A stretch of 64,000 nt of DNA from Stenotrophomonas maltophilia (GTDB lineage Bacteria; Pseudomonadota; Gammaproteobacteria; Xanthomonadales; Xanthomonadaceae). Below, piece by piece: positions 42,475 to 52,429 of the stretch. How positions within the stretch are numbered: the first letter of the stretch is position 1; every line of letters starts with the position of its first letter. The stretch is from assembly GCA_009912235.1 (NCBI GenBank), contig WNDS01000003.1, positions 496,001 through 560,000 on the forward strand. Reading direction: 5' to 3'. Position numbers and translations under genes: made by a program. The notes beneath the pieces are model-generated. The model was not told where the DNA came from, searched no databases, and worked only from the letters and a program-made list of their open reading frames with translations.

Positions 42475-43608
42475 ATGTCCCCCTCCCCCGGTCCTGCCAT
42501 GTCTTCTTCTTCCCTGTTCGGCGACCCGGCCGCGATCCGCTGCGAACGCGCGGTGGCCGAACTGCGCGCTGGCCGCCCGGTCCTGCTCCACGACGGCCAG
42601 GGCCAGCGCCTGGCGGTGATCGCGCTGGACAGCGCCACCGCCCGCAGCTTCGCCACCTTCGCCCAGGCTGCGCAGGACCGCCATTACCTGTTCCTGACCG
42701 CCACCCGTGCCCGCGTGCTGGGCGTGGACGCCCCCGAGGGCGCGCGCCTGCCGCTGGCCGGGGTTGCCTTCGATGCGCTGCCCTCGCTGGGCTACCTGCG
42801 CGAGCCCGGGCCGATGCCGCCGGGCTGGACCGCCGGCGATGCCTTCGATGCCGGTGCCGTGGAACTGGCCCGGCTGGGCCTGCTGCTGCCGGCCATGGTG
42901 GGCGCACGCCTGGCGGCCGACGATACGCACTTTGACGGTGCCGCCGAAGTGGCGCTGTGCGACCTGGCCGAGGGCGCCGCGCATGCCGTGTACGACTACG
43001 AACTGGTGGCACGCACGCCGGTGCCGCTGCGCGATGTGGGCATGACCACCTTCGCCGTGTTCCGCGGCGGTGTGGCGCAGCGCGACCAGGTGGCGATCAT
43101 CGTCGGCGAACCGGACCTGTCGGCCGTGGTGCCGGTGCGGGTGCATTCGTCCTGCCTGACCGGCGACCTGTTCGGTTCGCTCAAGTGCGACTGTGGCGAC
43201 CAGCTGCGGCGCGGCCTGCTGAAACTGAAGGAACTGGGCGGCGGCGTGCTGCTGTACCTGGACCAGGAAGGCCGCGGCACCGGCATCGCCGCCAAGATGC
43301 GCGCCTACGGTTACCAGCACGATGGACTGGACACCATCGACGCCGACGCGCAGCTGGGCTTCGGTGCCGACGAGCGCCGCTACGGCAGCGCGGTGGCCAT
43401 GCTGCACGGGCTGGGCATCGGCCGCGTGGCCCTGCTCAGCAACAACCCGACCAAGGCGCAGCGCCTGCGCAACGCCGGCATCGACGTGCTGGAGCGCATC
43501 CCGGTCACCGGCGAAATCACCGCCGAGAACGAACAGTACCTGCGCACCAAGGCCGAACGCGCCGGGCACATGCTGGACGTGGACGCGCTGATCCAGGCCG
43601 CCCAGTAA
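42475..43608 (+). CDS. GTP cyclohydrolase II (RibA) with degenerate N-terminal DHBP-synthase-like domain
   Basis: 377 residues. The C-terminal half (from about residue 195) is GTP cyclohydrolase II, which opens GTP in the first step of riboflavin synthesis: zinc ligands in SSCLTGDLFGSLKCDCGDQL and the motif DQEGRGTGIAAKMRAYGYQ. The N-terminal 190 residues resemble the RibB fold but lack the clear RibB signatures, so probably inactive there. It is not next to other rib genes, so it may be a second copy. Confidence 0.85.
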   Translation: MSPSPGPAMSSSSLFGDPAAIRCERAVAELRAGRPVLLHDGQGQRLAVIALDSATARSFATFAQAAQDRHYLFLTATRARVLGVDAPEGARLPLAGVAFDALPSLGYLREPGPMPPGWTAGDAFDAGAVELARLGLLLPAMVGARLAADDTHFDGAAEVALCDLAEGAAHAVYDYELVARTPVPLRDVGMTTFAVFRGGVAQRDQVAIIVGEPDLSAVVPVRVHSSCLTGDLFGSLKCDCGDQLRRGLLKLKELGGGVLLYLDQEGRGTGIAAKMRAYGYQHDGLDTIDADAQLGFGADERRYGSAVAMLHGLGIGRVALLSNNPTKAQRLRNAGIDVLERIPVTGEITAENEQYLRTKAERAGHMLDVDALIQAAQ

Positions 43609-43641
43609 ACACGCCGATTTGCTAACGTCGGCAGGTGGGCG

Positions 43642-44178
43642 GTGACCGTCACCGCCCACCTGCCGACGGATGCCTGCGTGCACGATCTTCCCGCCGATTC
43701 CCTGCCCGCTGAAGGCTGGCAGCCGCTGCCGCGCCGTGCGGCCACCCTCAAGGCGCTCGATGGCGCCGTGGGCGGTCTGTTCCTGCCCGGCATTCCGCTG
43801 CTGGCCCTGTGGTGGTTCACCCAGCGCCCGGGCGGCTACTGGGGCGCGGCGGCGGCACTGCTGCTGGGCATCGCGCTGGTGGCCTTCATCAGCCACCGCC
43901 GCACCCGCCTGACCTACTGGCGGCTGGATGCACAGGGCCTGGGCGTGCGCCGCGACTTGCTGTGGCAGGTGGAATCACGGGTGCCGGCGACCCGCGTGCA
44001 GCACCTGGACCTGCGCCGCGGGCCGCTGCAACGCCGCTTGAAACTGGCCACGCTGGTGGTTCACACCGCCGGCACGCGGATGAGCACGGTGTCGGTGCAC
44101 GGGCTGGACGAAGCCGACGCTGAGCGCCTGCGCGACCGCCTCTCACACCAGCTCGACCAGCACGACGACGCGCTGTGA
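43642..44178 (+). CDS. Bacterial PH-domain membrane protein (YdbS-like)
   Basis: 178 residues, start GTG 43642. Two hydrophobic helices (GGLFLPGIPLLALWWF, AAAALLLGIALVAFI) followed by a bacterial PH domain (WRLDAQGLGVRRDLLWQVES, VPATRVQHLDLRRGPLQRR). The partner gene follows with a GTGA overlap, the usual YdbS-YdbT layout. Role unknown. Confidence 0.75.
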   Translation: MTVTAHLPTDACVHDLPADSLPAEGWQPLPRRAATLKALDGAVGGLFLPGIPLLALWWFTQRPGGYWGAAAALLLGIALVAFISHRRTRLTYWRLDAQGLGVRRDLLWQVESRVPATRVQHLDLRRGPLQRRLKLATLVVHTAGTRMSTVSVHGLDEADAERLRDRLSHQLDQHDDAL

Positions 44179-45764
44179 GCCTGCCACCGCCCCTGCCCTC
44201 GCCCGTGCCCGCCGGCAACGACGCCGACACCGCACCCGAACACCGGCTGCACCCGCTGTCCTGGCTGTTCGTGCTGCTGATGCAGCTGCGCCATTACCTG
44301 GTGCCGTTGATCGCGCTGGTGGTGTTCGGCCAGCACGGCGACCGCGATCCGATGATCACCCATCTGGTTTCGGTCGCGGTCATCGTGGTGCTGGTCGGTA
44401 TGTCCATCGCGCAGTACCTGAGCTACCGCTACCGCATCGGCGCCGATGCGATCACCGTGCGCAGCGGTGTGCTGTCGCGCAACCGGCGCGAGATTCCGTT
44501 CGCGCGCATCCACAACGTGGAAGTGCAGCAGAACCCGTTGCATCATGTGTTCGGCGTGGCCGAAGTGCGGCTGGAATCGACTGGCGGCACCGAGCCGGAG
44601 ACGCACATGCGGGTGCTGCGGCTGGACCAGGCGCTGGCGCTGGAACAGCTGGTGCGCCAGCGCGCGCATGCGCCGGCTGCGGCCCCTGCTGCGGCCGCGC
44701 CGGAATTGCTGGAGGGCGCCGCGCCGGCAACGGCTGCGCCACTGCCTGATACCCACGAGCAGGTGCTGCTGCGGCTGTCCACCTGGGACCTGGTCAAGCT
44801 GGGCCTGCTCAGCAACCGCGGCTGGGTGCTGGTGGTGGCCGGGCTGGGCCTGCTGGTGCAGCTGGCACCACGCGCGCACATGTACCGGGTGCTGGCCGAG
44901 GGTGGCCGCGAAGCATTCGGCTACGCCAGCCACCTGCAGCAGGGCCTGGGCAGCACGCTGGTCGCCGTGGTGGTGGCCGCCCTGCTGCTGGGCTGGCTGC
45001 TGCTGCGTGCGCTGCCGGTGGCGCTGGCCATCCTGCGCTACCACGGCTTCACCCTGGGTGAGCAGGACCGCCGCCTGACCGTGGTCTCCGGCCTGTTCAG
45101 CCGCACCCGCAGCAGCGTGGCACGCCGCCGCATCCAGGCCTGGACCCTGCAGGAAACGCTGCTGCAGCGCCTGTTCGGCCAGCGCCAGCTGCGCATCGAC
45201 AGCGCCGCCGGCGGGCCCGCGCACGGCCATCACCGCGCGCTGCGCGAACTGGTGCCGCTGGCACCGCAGGCGGTCTGCGAACGCCTGGTGCAGCACCTGC
45301 TGCCACAGCTGCAGTGGCCACCGGCGCACCGGCAGCCGGTGGCCACGCGCGGCTGGTGGCGGCTGAGCCTGGACGGCCTGCTGCTGGTACCGCTGATCAG
45401 TGCCGCACTGACCTGGCGCTGGGGCCCGCTCGGCCTGCTGCCGCTGGCGTGGCTGCCGGTGTCCCTGTGGGCGGCGCGGCAGCAGATGGCGCGCATCGGC
45501 TGGCATGTCGATGCCCGGCTGGTGGCCGTGCGCGGTGGCTGGTGGCGCCGCTAGTGGCGCTGGGCCGAAGTGGACAAGGTGCAGGGCCTGCAGCTGCACC
45601 GCACGCCGCTGGACAAGGCGCTGGGCACTGCCAGTCTGGTGCTGGACACCGCCGGCGCCCATGGCGACGTGCCCCTGCAGCTGCGCTACCTGCCGCTGGC
45701 ACAGGCCCGCACACTGATGGACCAGCTGGCCGCCGACCTGGCACAGCGCCGGCTGCGCTGGTGA
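44175..45764 (+). pseudogene. Bacterial PH-domain membrane protein (YdbT-like), in-frame stop
   Basis: 529 residues if read through. Contains repeated PH modules (RYRIGADAITVRSGVLSRNR, RRLTVVSGLFSRTRSSVARR) and about six membrane helices. GTG 44175 overlaps the previous stop (GTGA). TAG at 45552-45554 interrupts the last PH module (RGGWWRR-stop-WRWAEVDKVQG) with the frame still open to TGA 45764, removing 69 residues. The region before the stop is complete, so a shortened product is possible. Confidence 0.78.
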
Positions 45765-45852
45765 CAAAGGCAGTGCGGGTGCGCGCCGACGGCTGACGAA
45801 CGCGGGCCATGCTTACGGATGGCGGTTGGCGAACGCGTTCTGAATGCCCGGC

Positions 45853-45941
45853 GGTAGAGTCGACTGTTAGTCGACTATCGCGCGCAGCGCGGGGTTTCCG
45901 ATGGTTTCTCGAAGAGCAGTCGACTAACAGTCGACTCTACC
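45853..45941. repeat. Long nested inverted repeat, SMAG/REP type
   Basis: Perfect 24-bp arms at 45853-45876 and 45918-45941 around a 41-bp loop. Each arm begins GGTAGAG and contains AGTCGACT twice, separated by GTT, so it is a palindrome within a palindrome. It lies between the ends of two convergent genes. Confidence 0.85.
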
Positions 45942-45984
45942 CAGTCAATGTAATCCGGTCGACGTCACCGAACACCATCCCCGC

Positions 45985-47043
45985 TCACCGCTGCGACGGC
46001 CCCCAGTACCCCAGGTCCTTGCGGATCTGCAGGTTGCGCACCCAGCTGCCGAACGGCTTGCGCCGCAGCGCGCCCATCTCACCGGACAGGAAATCCTCGG
46101 TCGCCGCGATCACCCGCTCGCTAGAACGGCCATCGCGGTAGGGGTGGATGGCATCGGCATAGCGCACGATCTCCGCCTGCAGCGCAGCCTCGGGGTGCAG
46201 CGCGCGCTGCAGCATCGCCGGCAGCTGCGTGGCATCGTCGAAGTCGATCATGTGCGGCTTCGGCACGCGGTTGCGGAAGGTCACCACCGGCTTGTGCTGC
46301 ACGATGAACTCCGAAACGATGGACGAGGTGTCCGACACCAGCACGTCGGCCGCACGCTGCGCGGCCATCACCTGTTCCGGTTCGATGAAGCGCGCGTTCT
46401 CACCGGCCAGCGCACGGTAGCGCTCGAACAGTTCCGGCGGGCACTTGGGGTGCAGGGTCAGCAGCCAATAGCGCCCGCCGGCGGCGATGTCGGCGGCGAT
46501 CGGCTTCAGCAGGTGCGGGGCCGCGCTCAGCCGCTCGGTGAAGGTCGAGCCGAACAGGATCACCGGGCGACCGCCCGCCGCTGCGCGCAGTGTGGCACTC
46601 TGGCCGCCGTCGTCGCGGAACAGCGGGTCCAGCTTCGGCCAGCCGGTCTCGGCCACCGCGAAGTGGCCCTGCTGCTCGGCGATCTGCCGGAACGGTGCGG
46701 TGGTGGCCGGGCCCTGCGTGCAGCACAGGTCGAACATGCCGCGCACCCGGAAATGGCCGCGGGCGCTGTCGCGCTTCTCCACGTTGAAGCCATGGAACAG
46801 CTGCACCTTGGCCCCGGATAGGAAGGTCGGCACCCAGTTGGCGGCGCTGAACACCGCGCGCGGGCGCAGTGCCAGCGCCTGCTTCAGGCCGATGCTGGGA
46901 ACCCCCAGCAGGCTGCTGCCGGCCGCGCCACCCTCGAACCAGGCGGCCACCTCCTGCCCGGAGGCGTGCAAGGCCTGCGCCAACGGGGCGAGAATAGGCA
47001 GCGCATAGCGCTCCGTCGCAAACAACAGGTACCCGGCCATCAT
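45985..47043 (-). CDS. CDP-glycerol glycerophosphotransferase family protein
   Basis: About 352 residues starting MMAGYLLFATERYALPIL. Features of the family: VQLFHGFNVEKRDSARG, FGSTFTERLSAAPHLLKPI, LTLHPKCPPELFERY and VLVSDTSSIVSEFIVQHKPV (the C-terminal nucleotide-sugar-transferase-like core with the conserved S-S-x-x-x-E). Members attach polyol phosphates to surface polymers. Frame is open further upstream, but that lies antisense to the neighbouring glycosyltransferase, so ATG 47043 or 47040 is the start. It overlaps the start of that gene divergently. Confidence 0.85.
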   Translation of the reverse strand: MMAGYLLFATERYALPILAPLAQALHASGQEVAAWFEGGAAGSSLLGVPSIGLKQALALRPRAVFSAANWVPTFLSGAKVQLFHGFNVEKRDSARGHFRVRGMFDLCCTQGPATTAPFRQIAEQQGHFAVAETGWPKLDPLFRDDGGQSATLRAAAGGRPVILFGSTFTERLSAAPHLLKPIAADIAAGGRYWLLTLHPKCPPELFERYRALAGENARFIEPEQVMAAQRAADVLVSDTSSIVSEFIVQHKPVVTFRNRVPKPHMIDFDDATQLPAMLQRALHPEAALQAEIVRYADAIHPYRDGRSSERVIAATEDFLSGEMGALRRKPFGSWVRNLQIRKDLGYWGPSQR

Positions 47044-47848
47044 GTCCTCCACGACCGTCCCCAACGAACGGCCTCGCATCTCGGCCTGCATTATCGCGTT
47101 CAACGAAGCCGGCCGCATCGGTGACTGCCTGGCCTCGCTGGCCTTCTGCGATGAGATCGTGGTGGTGGACTCGCAGTCCACCGACGCCACCGTGGCCCTC
47201 GCCGAAGCCGCCGGGGCACGCGTGCTGCAGCGCCAGTTCGAGGGCTTCCGCAGCCAGAAGGCGTTCTGCGTGGAGCAGGCAAGCCACGACTGGGTGCTGT
47301 GCCTGGATGCCGACGAGCGCATCAGCCCGGAACTGCGCGCGGCCATCGAGCAGGCCCGCGACGGCGGCTTCAGCGGCCACGCCGGCTACCGCTTCGCCCG
47401 CCTGTCGGAGTATTTCGGCAAGTTCCTGCGCCACGGCAACGCCTACCCCGACCGGGTGATGCGCCTGTTCGACCGCCGCCGGGGCGGCTGGCGCGGCAAG
47501 CGCGAGATCCATGAAGCGGCCAGCGTCGATGGCAGCGTCGGTACCCTGCAGGGCGACCTGATCCACTACCCGTACCGCTCACTGCAGCAGCAGCTGGCCA
47601 AGACCGAGAAGTACGCGCGGATGATGGCCGAGCACGAGTTCGCACGCGGCAAGCGCGCCACGCTGGGCAAGCTGGTACTGGCCCCGGCCTGGCGGTTCTG
47701 GCGCGGCTTCGTGTTCCGCGGCGGCTTCCGCGATGGCTGGCACGGCCTGGTCTACGCCTATGTGCGCGCCAATTACGTGCGGCAGAAGACCATCATGCTG
47801 TGGATGCTGGGCAACGGCCAGGCCGTGGCCGACCCGCCGCGCGAGTGA
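47042..47848 (+). CDS. Family 2 glycosyltransferase, WaaE/KdtX-like
   Basis: 268 residues. GT-A fold markers: ISACIIAFNEAGRIGDCLAS, EIVVVDSQSTDATV, and LCLDADERISPELR carrying the DxD-like metal site. RVMRLFDRRRGGWRGKREIH and the C-terminal basic helix match the LPS core glucosyltransferase branch WaaE/KdtX. Start codon ATG 47042 lies within the start region of the divergent gene, so no promoter fits between. Confidence 0.85.
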   Translation: MSSTTVPNERPRISACIIAFNEAGRIGDCLASLAFCDEIVVVDSQSTDATVALAEAAGARVLQRQFEGFRSQKAFCVEQASHDWVLCLDADERISPELRAAIEQARDGGFSGHAGYRFARLSEYFGKFLRHGNAYPDRVMRLFDRRRGGWRGKREIHEAASVDGSVGTLQGDLIHYPYRSLQQQLAKTEKYARMMAEHEFARGKRATLGKLVLAPAWRFWRGFVFRGGFRDGWHGLVYAYVRANYVRQKTIMLWMLGNGQAVADPPRE

Positions 47849-47849
47849 T

Positions 47850-47874
47850 CGGCCGGGCTTGGCCCGGTGCTACC
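47850..47874. repeat. SMAG/REP-type palindrome
   Basis: CGGCCGGGCTTGGCCCGG then TGCTACC, a GTAG-ended hairpin. Its GTAG on the minus strand supplies the TAG stop (47870-47872) of the ligase gene. Confidence 0.75.
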
Positions 47875-49264
47875 GCTCCCCGCGCAACGGCAGCGCCGGG
47901 TCATGCCCGGCGGCCGCGCGGTGGCGTGCACCCTCCAGCAGTGACAGCCCCACCAGCAGGCCGATCAGCGACACGTAGAAGCCGGCCGTCATCTGGTGGG
48001 CGAACATCGACTGGGTCAGCCCGCACAGCACATAGGACACCACCAGCATGATGCCGGCAGCGGCCGGCCCACGGAACGTGCGGTGGCCACTGCGGCGGTG
48101 CAGGACCACGAACAGCAGCAGCGGCACGCCGTACACGGCCAGCAGCAGCAACAGGCCCGGCACACCCTGGGTAGCGGCCCATTCGGCCACATCGTTGTGG
48201 GCATGGCCCAGGTGGCAGCGCGGCTCTTCCGGGTTTTCGCTGCACACCGGCAGGCGCTGCATGGCGGTATCGAAATGGCCCACGCCCACCCCGCTCAGCG
48301 GGTGGTCCAGGAACGCGGCCCAGGCCACCTGCAGGCGTTCCACGCGGGCACCAGCCGAGGAATCACTGTCGCCCTGCTCCATGCGCTGCACGTCCTGGTG
48401 CAGCTCGGTCAGGCGCACCTGCTCGCGCAGGCCGGGCACCGACAGCAGCAGCGTGGCACCGATGGCCAGGATGCCGGCCAGCACCGCCAGCCGGGCCATG
48501 CCGGTGCGCCAGCGCAGGCTCAGCGCCAGCACCATCAGCAACGCCAGCAGGGCCGCGAACACGCCCCGGCTGCCGGTCAGCACGATGGTCGCGCAGCCGG
48601 CCGCCATGCCCAGGATCACCAGCGGCCAGCGCCGCAAGGGCCGGCAGAACACCAGCAGCACCATCAGCACCAGCACGATGTCGGCCAGCACGATGGCATT
48701 GGTATTCAGTTCGGCACGCGGCGCGCCACCGGCCACCTGCAGCACCGACAGCACCAGCGTGGCCAGCAGGCCGGTTAGCGCGCCCCGCCACAGCCAGCGC
48801 GGGTCGGGCTGCAGCGCGCAGATCCACAGCGCGATCCATGGCATCACCACGAACCGCGAACGGTTGCCCACATCGCGCAACCCATCCTCGAACTGCAGCA
48901 TGGACACCACGCCCAGCACCACCACGGCCAGCATCAGCCAGGTCAGCACGCGAACCGGCTGGCCGCCCAGCGCACGCGCCTGCCACAGGCGCAGCGGCAC
49001 CAGCAGGGTGCTGGCCAGCAGCAACAGGCCGAACGGCAGCAGGTTGCCGCGCACGGTCAGCACCAGCGCAGGCAGGCAGAACAGTCCCAGCTGGGCCGCC
49101 CAGAGGGCAATCTGCCCACGCCGGTCACCGGGGGGCAGGGGCAGGCCCGCCGTCGGCGACGGGGAGGGACCACGGCTCAGTTTGTCAGGTGCTGCTGCCA
49201 CGTAGAGAGTATCGCTGGATCCGGCTGCGAGGTGGCGAGGGGCATCGTGCCCACCCGTACTCAC
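47870..49264 (-). CDS. O-antigen ligase / polymerase family membrane protein (Wzy_C)
   Basis: 464 residues with ten or more membrane helices. The family signature is in the large periplasmic loop: LDHPLSGVGVGHF and LGHAHNDVAEWAATQGVPGL with the conserved HAHN. Joins polymers to lipid A-core or polymerises repeat units. Part of the surface-polysaccharide cluster. The first 50 residues are not hydrophobic, so an internal start is possible. Stop TAG comes from the REP element at 47850. Confidence 0.83.
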   Translation of the reverse strand: MSTGGHDAPRHLAAGSSDTLYVAAAPDKLSRGPSPSPTAGLPLPPGDRRGQIALWAAQLGLFCLPALVLTVRGNLLPFGLLLLASTLLVPLRLWQARALGGQPVRVLTWLMLAVVVLGVVSMLQFEDGLRDVGNRSRFVVMPWIALWICALQPDPRWLWRGALTGLLATLVLSVLQVAGGAPRAELNTNAIVLADIVLVLMVLLVFCRPLRRWPLVILGMAAGCATIVLTGSRGVFAALLALLMVLALSLRWRTGMARLAVLAGILAIGATLLLSVPGLREQVRLTELHQDVQRMEQGDSDSSAGARVERLQVAWAAFLDHPLSGVGVGHFDTAMQRLPVCSENPEEPRCHLGHAHNDVAEWAATQGVPGLLLLLAVYGVPLLLFVVLHRRSGHRTFRGPAAAGIMLVVSYVLCGLTQSMFAHQMTAGFYVSLIGLLVGLSLLEGARHRAAAGHDPALPLRGER

Positions 49265-49415
49265 TTTTTACTTGCTTTGTCCCCGTTTGGGCAGACTGGA
49301 CAACGCAGACAGTGCAGGATCAGTCAGCCGCGCCCTGCCGCCACCGTGGCCGTGCGCGCATACCCCGCCCCGCGCACCCACAGCCGGCGCCCGCAGCCCG
49401 GCGACAGCGTTGGGA

Positions 49416-50741
49416 TCACGCCGCCTTCAGCAGACGCGCATAGAAGAAACCGTCAGCGCTGTCTTCACCCGGCAACCGCTGGTTGCCGGCCCCCACGTCA
49501 TGGCCGAAGCTGGCATCCAGCGGCTGCAGCGTGGCATCGGCGTGGTAGCGCAGGAACGCCTGCACCTGGCCGGCGTTTTCCGCAGCCAGGATGGAACAGG
49601 TGGCATACACCAGCGTGCCGCCGGGGCGCAGCAGGTTCCAGCAGGCTTCCAGCAGCTGCGCCTGGGTGGTCACCAGGGCATCCACATCCTCGGCACGGCG
49701 GTGCAGCAGCACGTCGGGCTGGCGGCGGATGATGCCGGTGGCCGAGCACGGCGCGTCCAGCAGGATCGCATCGAAGGGCGCGCCATCCCACCAGCTGGAG
49801 GGGTCGCAGGCATCGGCGGCCCGGACCTGCGCCGCCTGGCCCACGCCGGTGCGGGCGAAGGTGTCACTGATGCGCTGCATGCGCCGCGGGTCGATGTCCA
49901 GCGCCAGCAGGCGCAGGCTCGGGTCGCGTTCGAGCAGGTGCGCGGATTTGCCGCCGGGGGCGGCGCAGGCATCCAGTACGCGTGCACCAGGCGCCGGCGC
50001 CAGGACATCGGCGACACGCTGCGCGGACAGGTCCTGCACCGACAGCGCGCCATCGCCAAAGCCGGGCAGCTGATTCACCGGAACCGGCTCATCCAGGCGC
50101 ACCGCATCATCGCCGTGCACGGCCGCCTCGGCCGCGATCCCGGCAGCGGCCAGCGCCTGCAGTGCCTGCTCGCGGCTGCCCTGCTGGCGGTTCACCCGCA
50201 GCCACAGCGGTGCCGGCTGCAGGCTGGCGGCGAAGATCGCCTCGGCCTGCTGCGGCCAGTCCTGTTCGATGCGCCGGGCCAGCCAGGCCGGGAACGCATC
50301 GCGTGCCGGCTGCGGTACGAAACCTTCGCGCTGGGCGCGGCGCAGGATCGCGTTGACCAGGCCAGCCTGGCGCTCACGGCCCAGCGCGCGGGCGGCATCG
50401 ACCGTGGCCGACAGCGCCGCGTGCGGCGGCAACGCCAGTACGTCCAGCTGCGCGAAGCCCGCCATCAGCAGCGCGCGCAGGTCGGCGTCACGCGCGGCCA
50501 GCGGCTTCTGCATCCACTGCGCCAGGGCGGCGTCGTAGGCGTTGCGCCGGCGCAGCACGGCAAAGCAGAGGGCCTCCAGCAGCGCGCGGTCACGGCCATC
50601 GGCCAGGCGCGGCAGCGCTGCGGACAGCTCGGCCTTCAGCGAACGGCCACGGCCCAGCACCTGGGCCAGCACGCGGGCGGCCAGCAGGCGGGTGGGAACG
50701 CCCGGCGCCTGTGCCGGGCGGGAAGAAACAGGAGCTGCCAC
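49416..50741 (-). CDS. rsmB: 16S rRNA (cytosine-967-C5)-methyltransferase
   Basis: 441 residues from GTG 50741 ([14 protein letters not shown]). N-terminal NusB-like RNA-binding domain ([20 protein letters not shown]). Catalytic domain motifs: [17 protein letters not shown] (SAM), [19 protein letters not shown] (product-release Cys) and LVYATCSI (nucleophile Cys). It begins right after the fmt stop, forming the conserved def-fmt-rsmB order. Confidence 0.92.
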   Translation of the reverse strand: MAAPVSSRPAQAPGVPTRLLAARVLAQVLGRGRSLKAELSAALPRLADGRDRALLEALCFAVLRRRNAYDAALAQWMQKPLAARDADLRALLMAGFAQLDVLALPPHAALSATVDAARALGRERQAGLVNAILRRAQREGFVPQPARDAFPAWLARRIEQDWPQQAEAIFAASLQPAPLWLRVNRQQGSREQALQALAAAGIAAEAAVHGDDAVRLDEPVPVNQLPGFGDGALSVQDLSAQRVADVLAPAPGARVLDACAAPGGKSAHLLERDPSLRLLALDIDPRRMQRISDTFARTGVGQAAQVRAADACDPSSWWDGAPFDAILLDAPCSATGIIRRQPDVLLHRRAEDVDALVTTQAQLLEACWNLLRPGGTLVYATCSILAAENAGQVQAFLRYHADATLQPLDASFGHDVGAGNQRLPGEDSADGFFYARLLKAA

Positions 50742-50745
50742 GGGA

Positions 50746-51669
50746 TCAGGCCCCCACGCGCAGGTCGCGGCGCGCATTGAGGTAGTCGGCGGCGGTGATC
50801 GCCTTGCCGCCCTCACGCTGCAGCACGCGCAGGCGCAATGCGCCGCGCCCGCAGGCGATGTCGATGCCATCGCGCCCGGCCACCAGTACGGTGCCCGGCG
50901 CCTGGCCGTGTTCCAGCGCCAGCGCGACGGCGCCATGGATGCGCACGCGCTCGCCGGCCAGCGTGGCCTCGGCAATCGGCCACGGGTTGAACGCCCGCAC
51001 GGTGCGCGCCAGTGCCTGTGCGTCCTGCGCCCAGTACAGCTTCGCTTCGGCCTTGTCCAGCTTGTGCGCGTAGGTCACGCCCTGTTCCGGCTGCGGCCGC
51101 GCGATCGGCTTGATGCCGGCACGCAGCAGGCCCAGGCCATCGGCCAGCACCTGCGCGCCCAGTTCGGCCAGGCTGTCATGCAGCTGGCCGCCGGTGGCGG
51201 TGTCGGCAATCGGCAGCTCCTGGTGCAGCAGCACCGGGCCGGTATCCAGGCCCGCTTCCATCTGCATCAGGCAGACGCCGGTGCTGGCATCGCCGGCCTG
51301 GATCGCGCGCTGGATCGGCGCGGCGCCACGCCAGCGCGGCAGCAGCGACGCGTGCACGTTCCAGCAGCCGTGGGCGGGAATGGCCAGGACTGCACGCGGC
51401 AGGATCAGGCCGTAGGCCACCACCACCATCAGGTCCGGCTGCAGGTCGCGCAGCTGCTGCTGGGCGGCTTCGCCCTTCAGCGTTTCGGGCTGGTACACCG
51501 GAATGCCACGCGAAACGGCTTCCAGCTTGACCGGCGAAGCGGCCAGGCCGCGGCCACGGCCGGACGGACGGTCCAGCTGGGTGTAGACGGCCACCACTTC
51601 ATGGTGGCGTGCGGCTGCGCGCAGCGACGACACCGCGAATTCCGGCGTACCGGCAAAAACAATTCTCAT
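50746..51669 (-). CDS. fmt: Methionyl-tRNA formyltransferase
   Basis: 307 residues. Formylates initiator Met-tRNA. Intact signatures: [16 protein letters not shown], the formate-binding loop [20 protein letters not shown] and GLDTGPVL. C-terminal OB domain is complete. Downstream of def on the same strand and just upstream of rsmB. Confidence 0.95.
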   Translation of the reverse strand: MRIVFAGTPEFAVSSLRAAARHHEVVAVYTQLDRPSGRGRGLAASPVKLEAVSRGIPVYQPETLKGEAAQQQLRDLQPDLMVVVAYGLILPRAVLAIPAHGCWNVHASLLPRWRGAAPIQRAIQAGDASTGVCLMQMEAGLDTGPVLLHQELPIADTATGGQLHDSLAELGAQVLADGLGLLRAGIKPIARPQPEQGVTYAHKLDKAEAKLYWAQDAQALARTVRAFNPWPIAEATLAGERVRIHGAVALALEHGQAPGTVLVAGRDGIDIACGRGALRLRVLQREGGKAITAADYLNARRDLRVGA

Positions 51670-51788
51670 GGCTACCCCACTTGCAGATTGAGAACGTGCG
51701 GGAAAAAAACGGCGCCACCAGGGGCGCCGTGTGGCCTGCGCCGGGGGCGCAGGTAGGGAACGCCACGCAGGGCGGCCCCGCGGACGCA

Positions 51789-52301
51789 TCACGCCACGTG
51801 CTTGCGCTGCTTGGCCAGCTTCTTGCGGACCATTTCGCGCTTCAGCGGCGAGAGGTAATCGATGAACAGCTTGCCGTCCAGGTGGTCCATCTCGTGCTGC
51901 ACGCACACGGCCAGCAGGCCATCGGTGCTCAGCTCCTGCGGCTGCCCCTGGCGGTCCAGGAACTTCACCGTGATGGAATCGGCGCGGGTGACATCGGCGA
52001 AGATGCCCGGCACCGACAGGCAGCCTTCCTGGTACACCTGGCACCCGTCCTTGGCGACGATTTCAGGGTTGATGAACACGCGCGGCTCGTTCTTTTCCTC
52101 GCTGACATCAATGACCATGAAGCGCTTGTGCACGTCCACCTGGCTGGCGGCCAGGCCGATGCCCGGGGCGTCGTACATGGTCTGGAACATGTTGTCGATC
52201 AGTTCCTGGAACGCCGGCGAAGTCACCTCGCTGGCGTCGATCAACGCCGCCTTGGTACGCAGGCGCGGGTCGGGAAACTTGAGAATGGGGAGAAGGGCCA
52301 T
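51789..52301 (-). CDS. def: Peptide deformylase
   Basis: 170 residues. Removes the formyl group from nascent proteins. The three motifs are intact: [17 protein letters not shown] (metal Cys) and QHEMDHLDG (metal His pair with catalytic Glu). Start ATG 52301 ([15 protein letters not shown]). Faces the LysM gene, with the shared promoter region between. Confidence 0.96.
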   Translation of the reverse strand: MALLPILKFPDPRLRTKAALIDASEVTSPAFQELIDNMFQTMYDAPGIGLAASQVDVHKRFMVIDVSEEKNEPRVFINPEIVAKDGCQVYQEGCLSVPGIFADVTRADSITVKFLDRQGQPQELSTDGLLAVCVQHEMDHLDGKLFIDYLSPLKREMVRKKLAKQRKHVA

Positions 52302-52362
52302 GGCTGGTTCCGGATTGGGGGCTGGGTACGCCGGCATACGTCGCAGATTCTAGCGCCAACGC

Positions 52363-52393
52363 TTGCCTTGCACCCCGGTTTCTGGACTATAGT
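52363..52393 (+). promoter_or_regulatory. Promoter of LysM gene
   Basis: A -10-like TATAGT at 52388-52393 and a -35-like TTGCCT at 52363-52368, spaced 19 bp. It lies 37 bp before the LysM start codon. Confidence 0.5.
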
Positions 52394-52429
52394 GCGGCAA
52401 CCTGTTGGGGAATCAGGGCTCACACTCTT

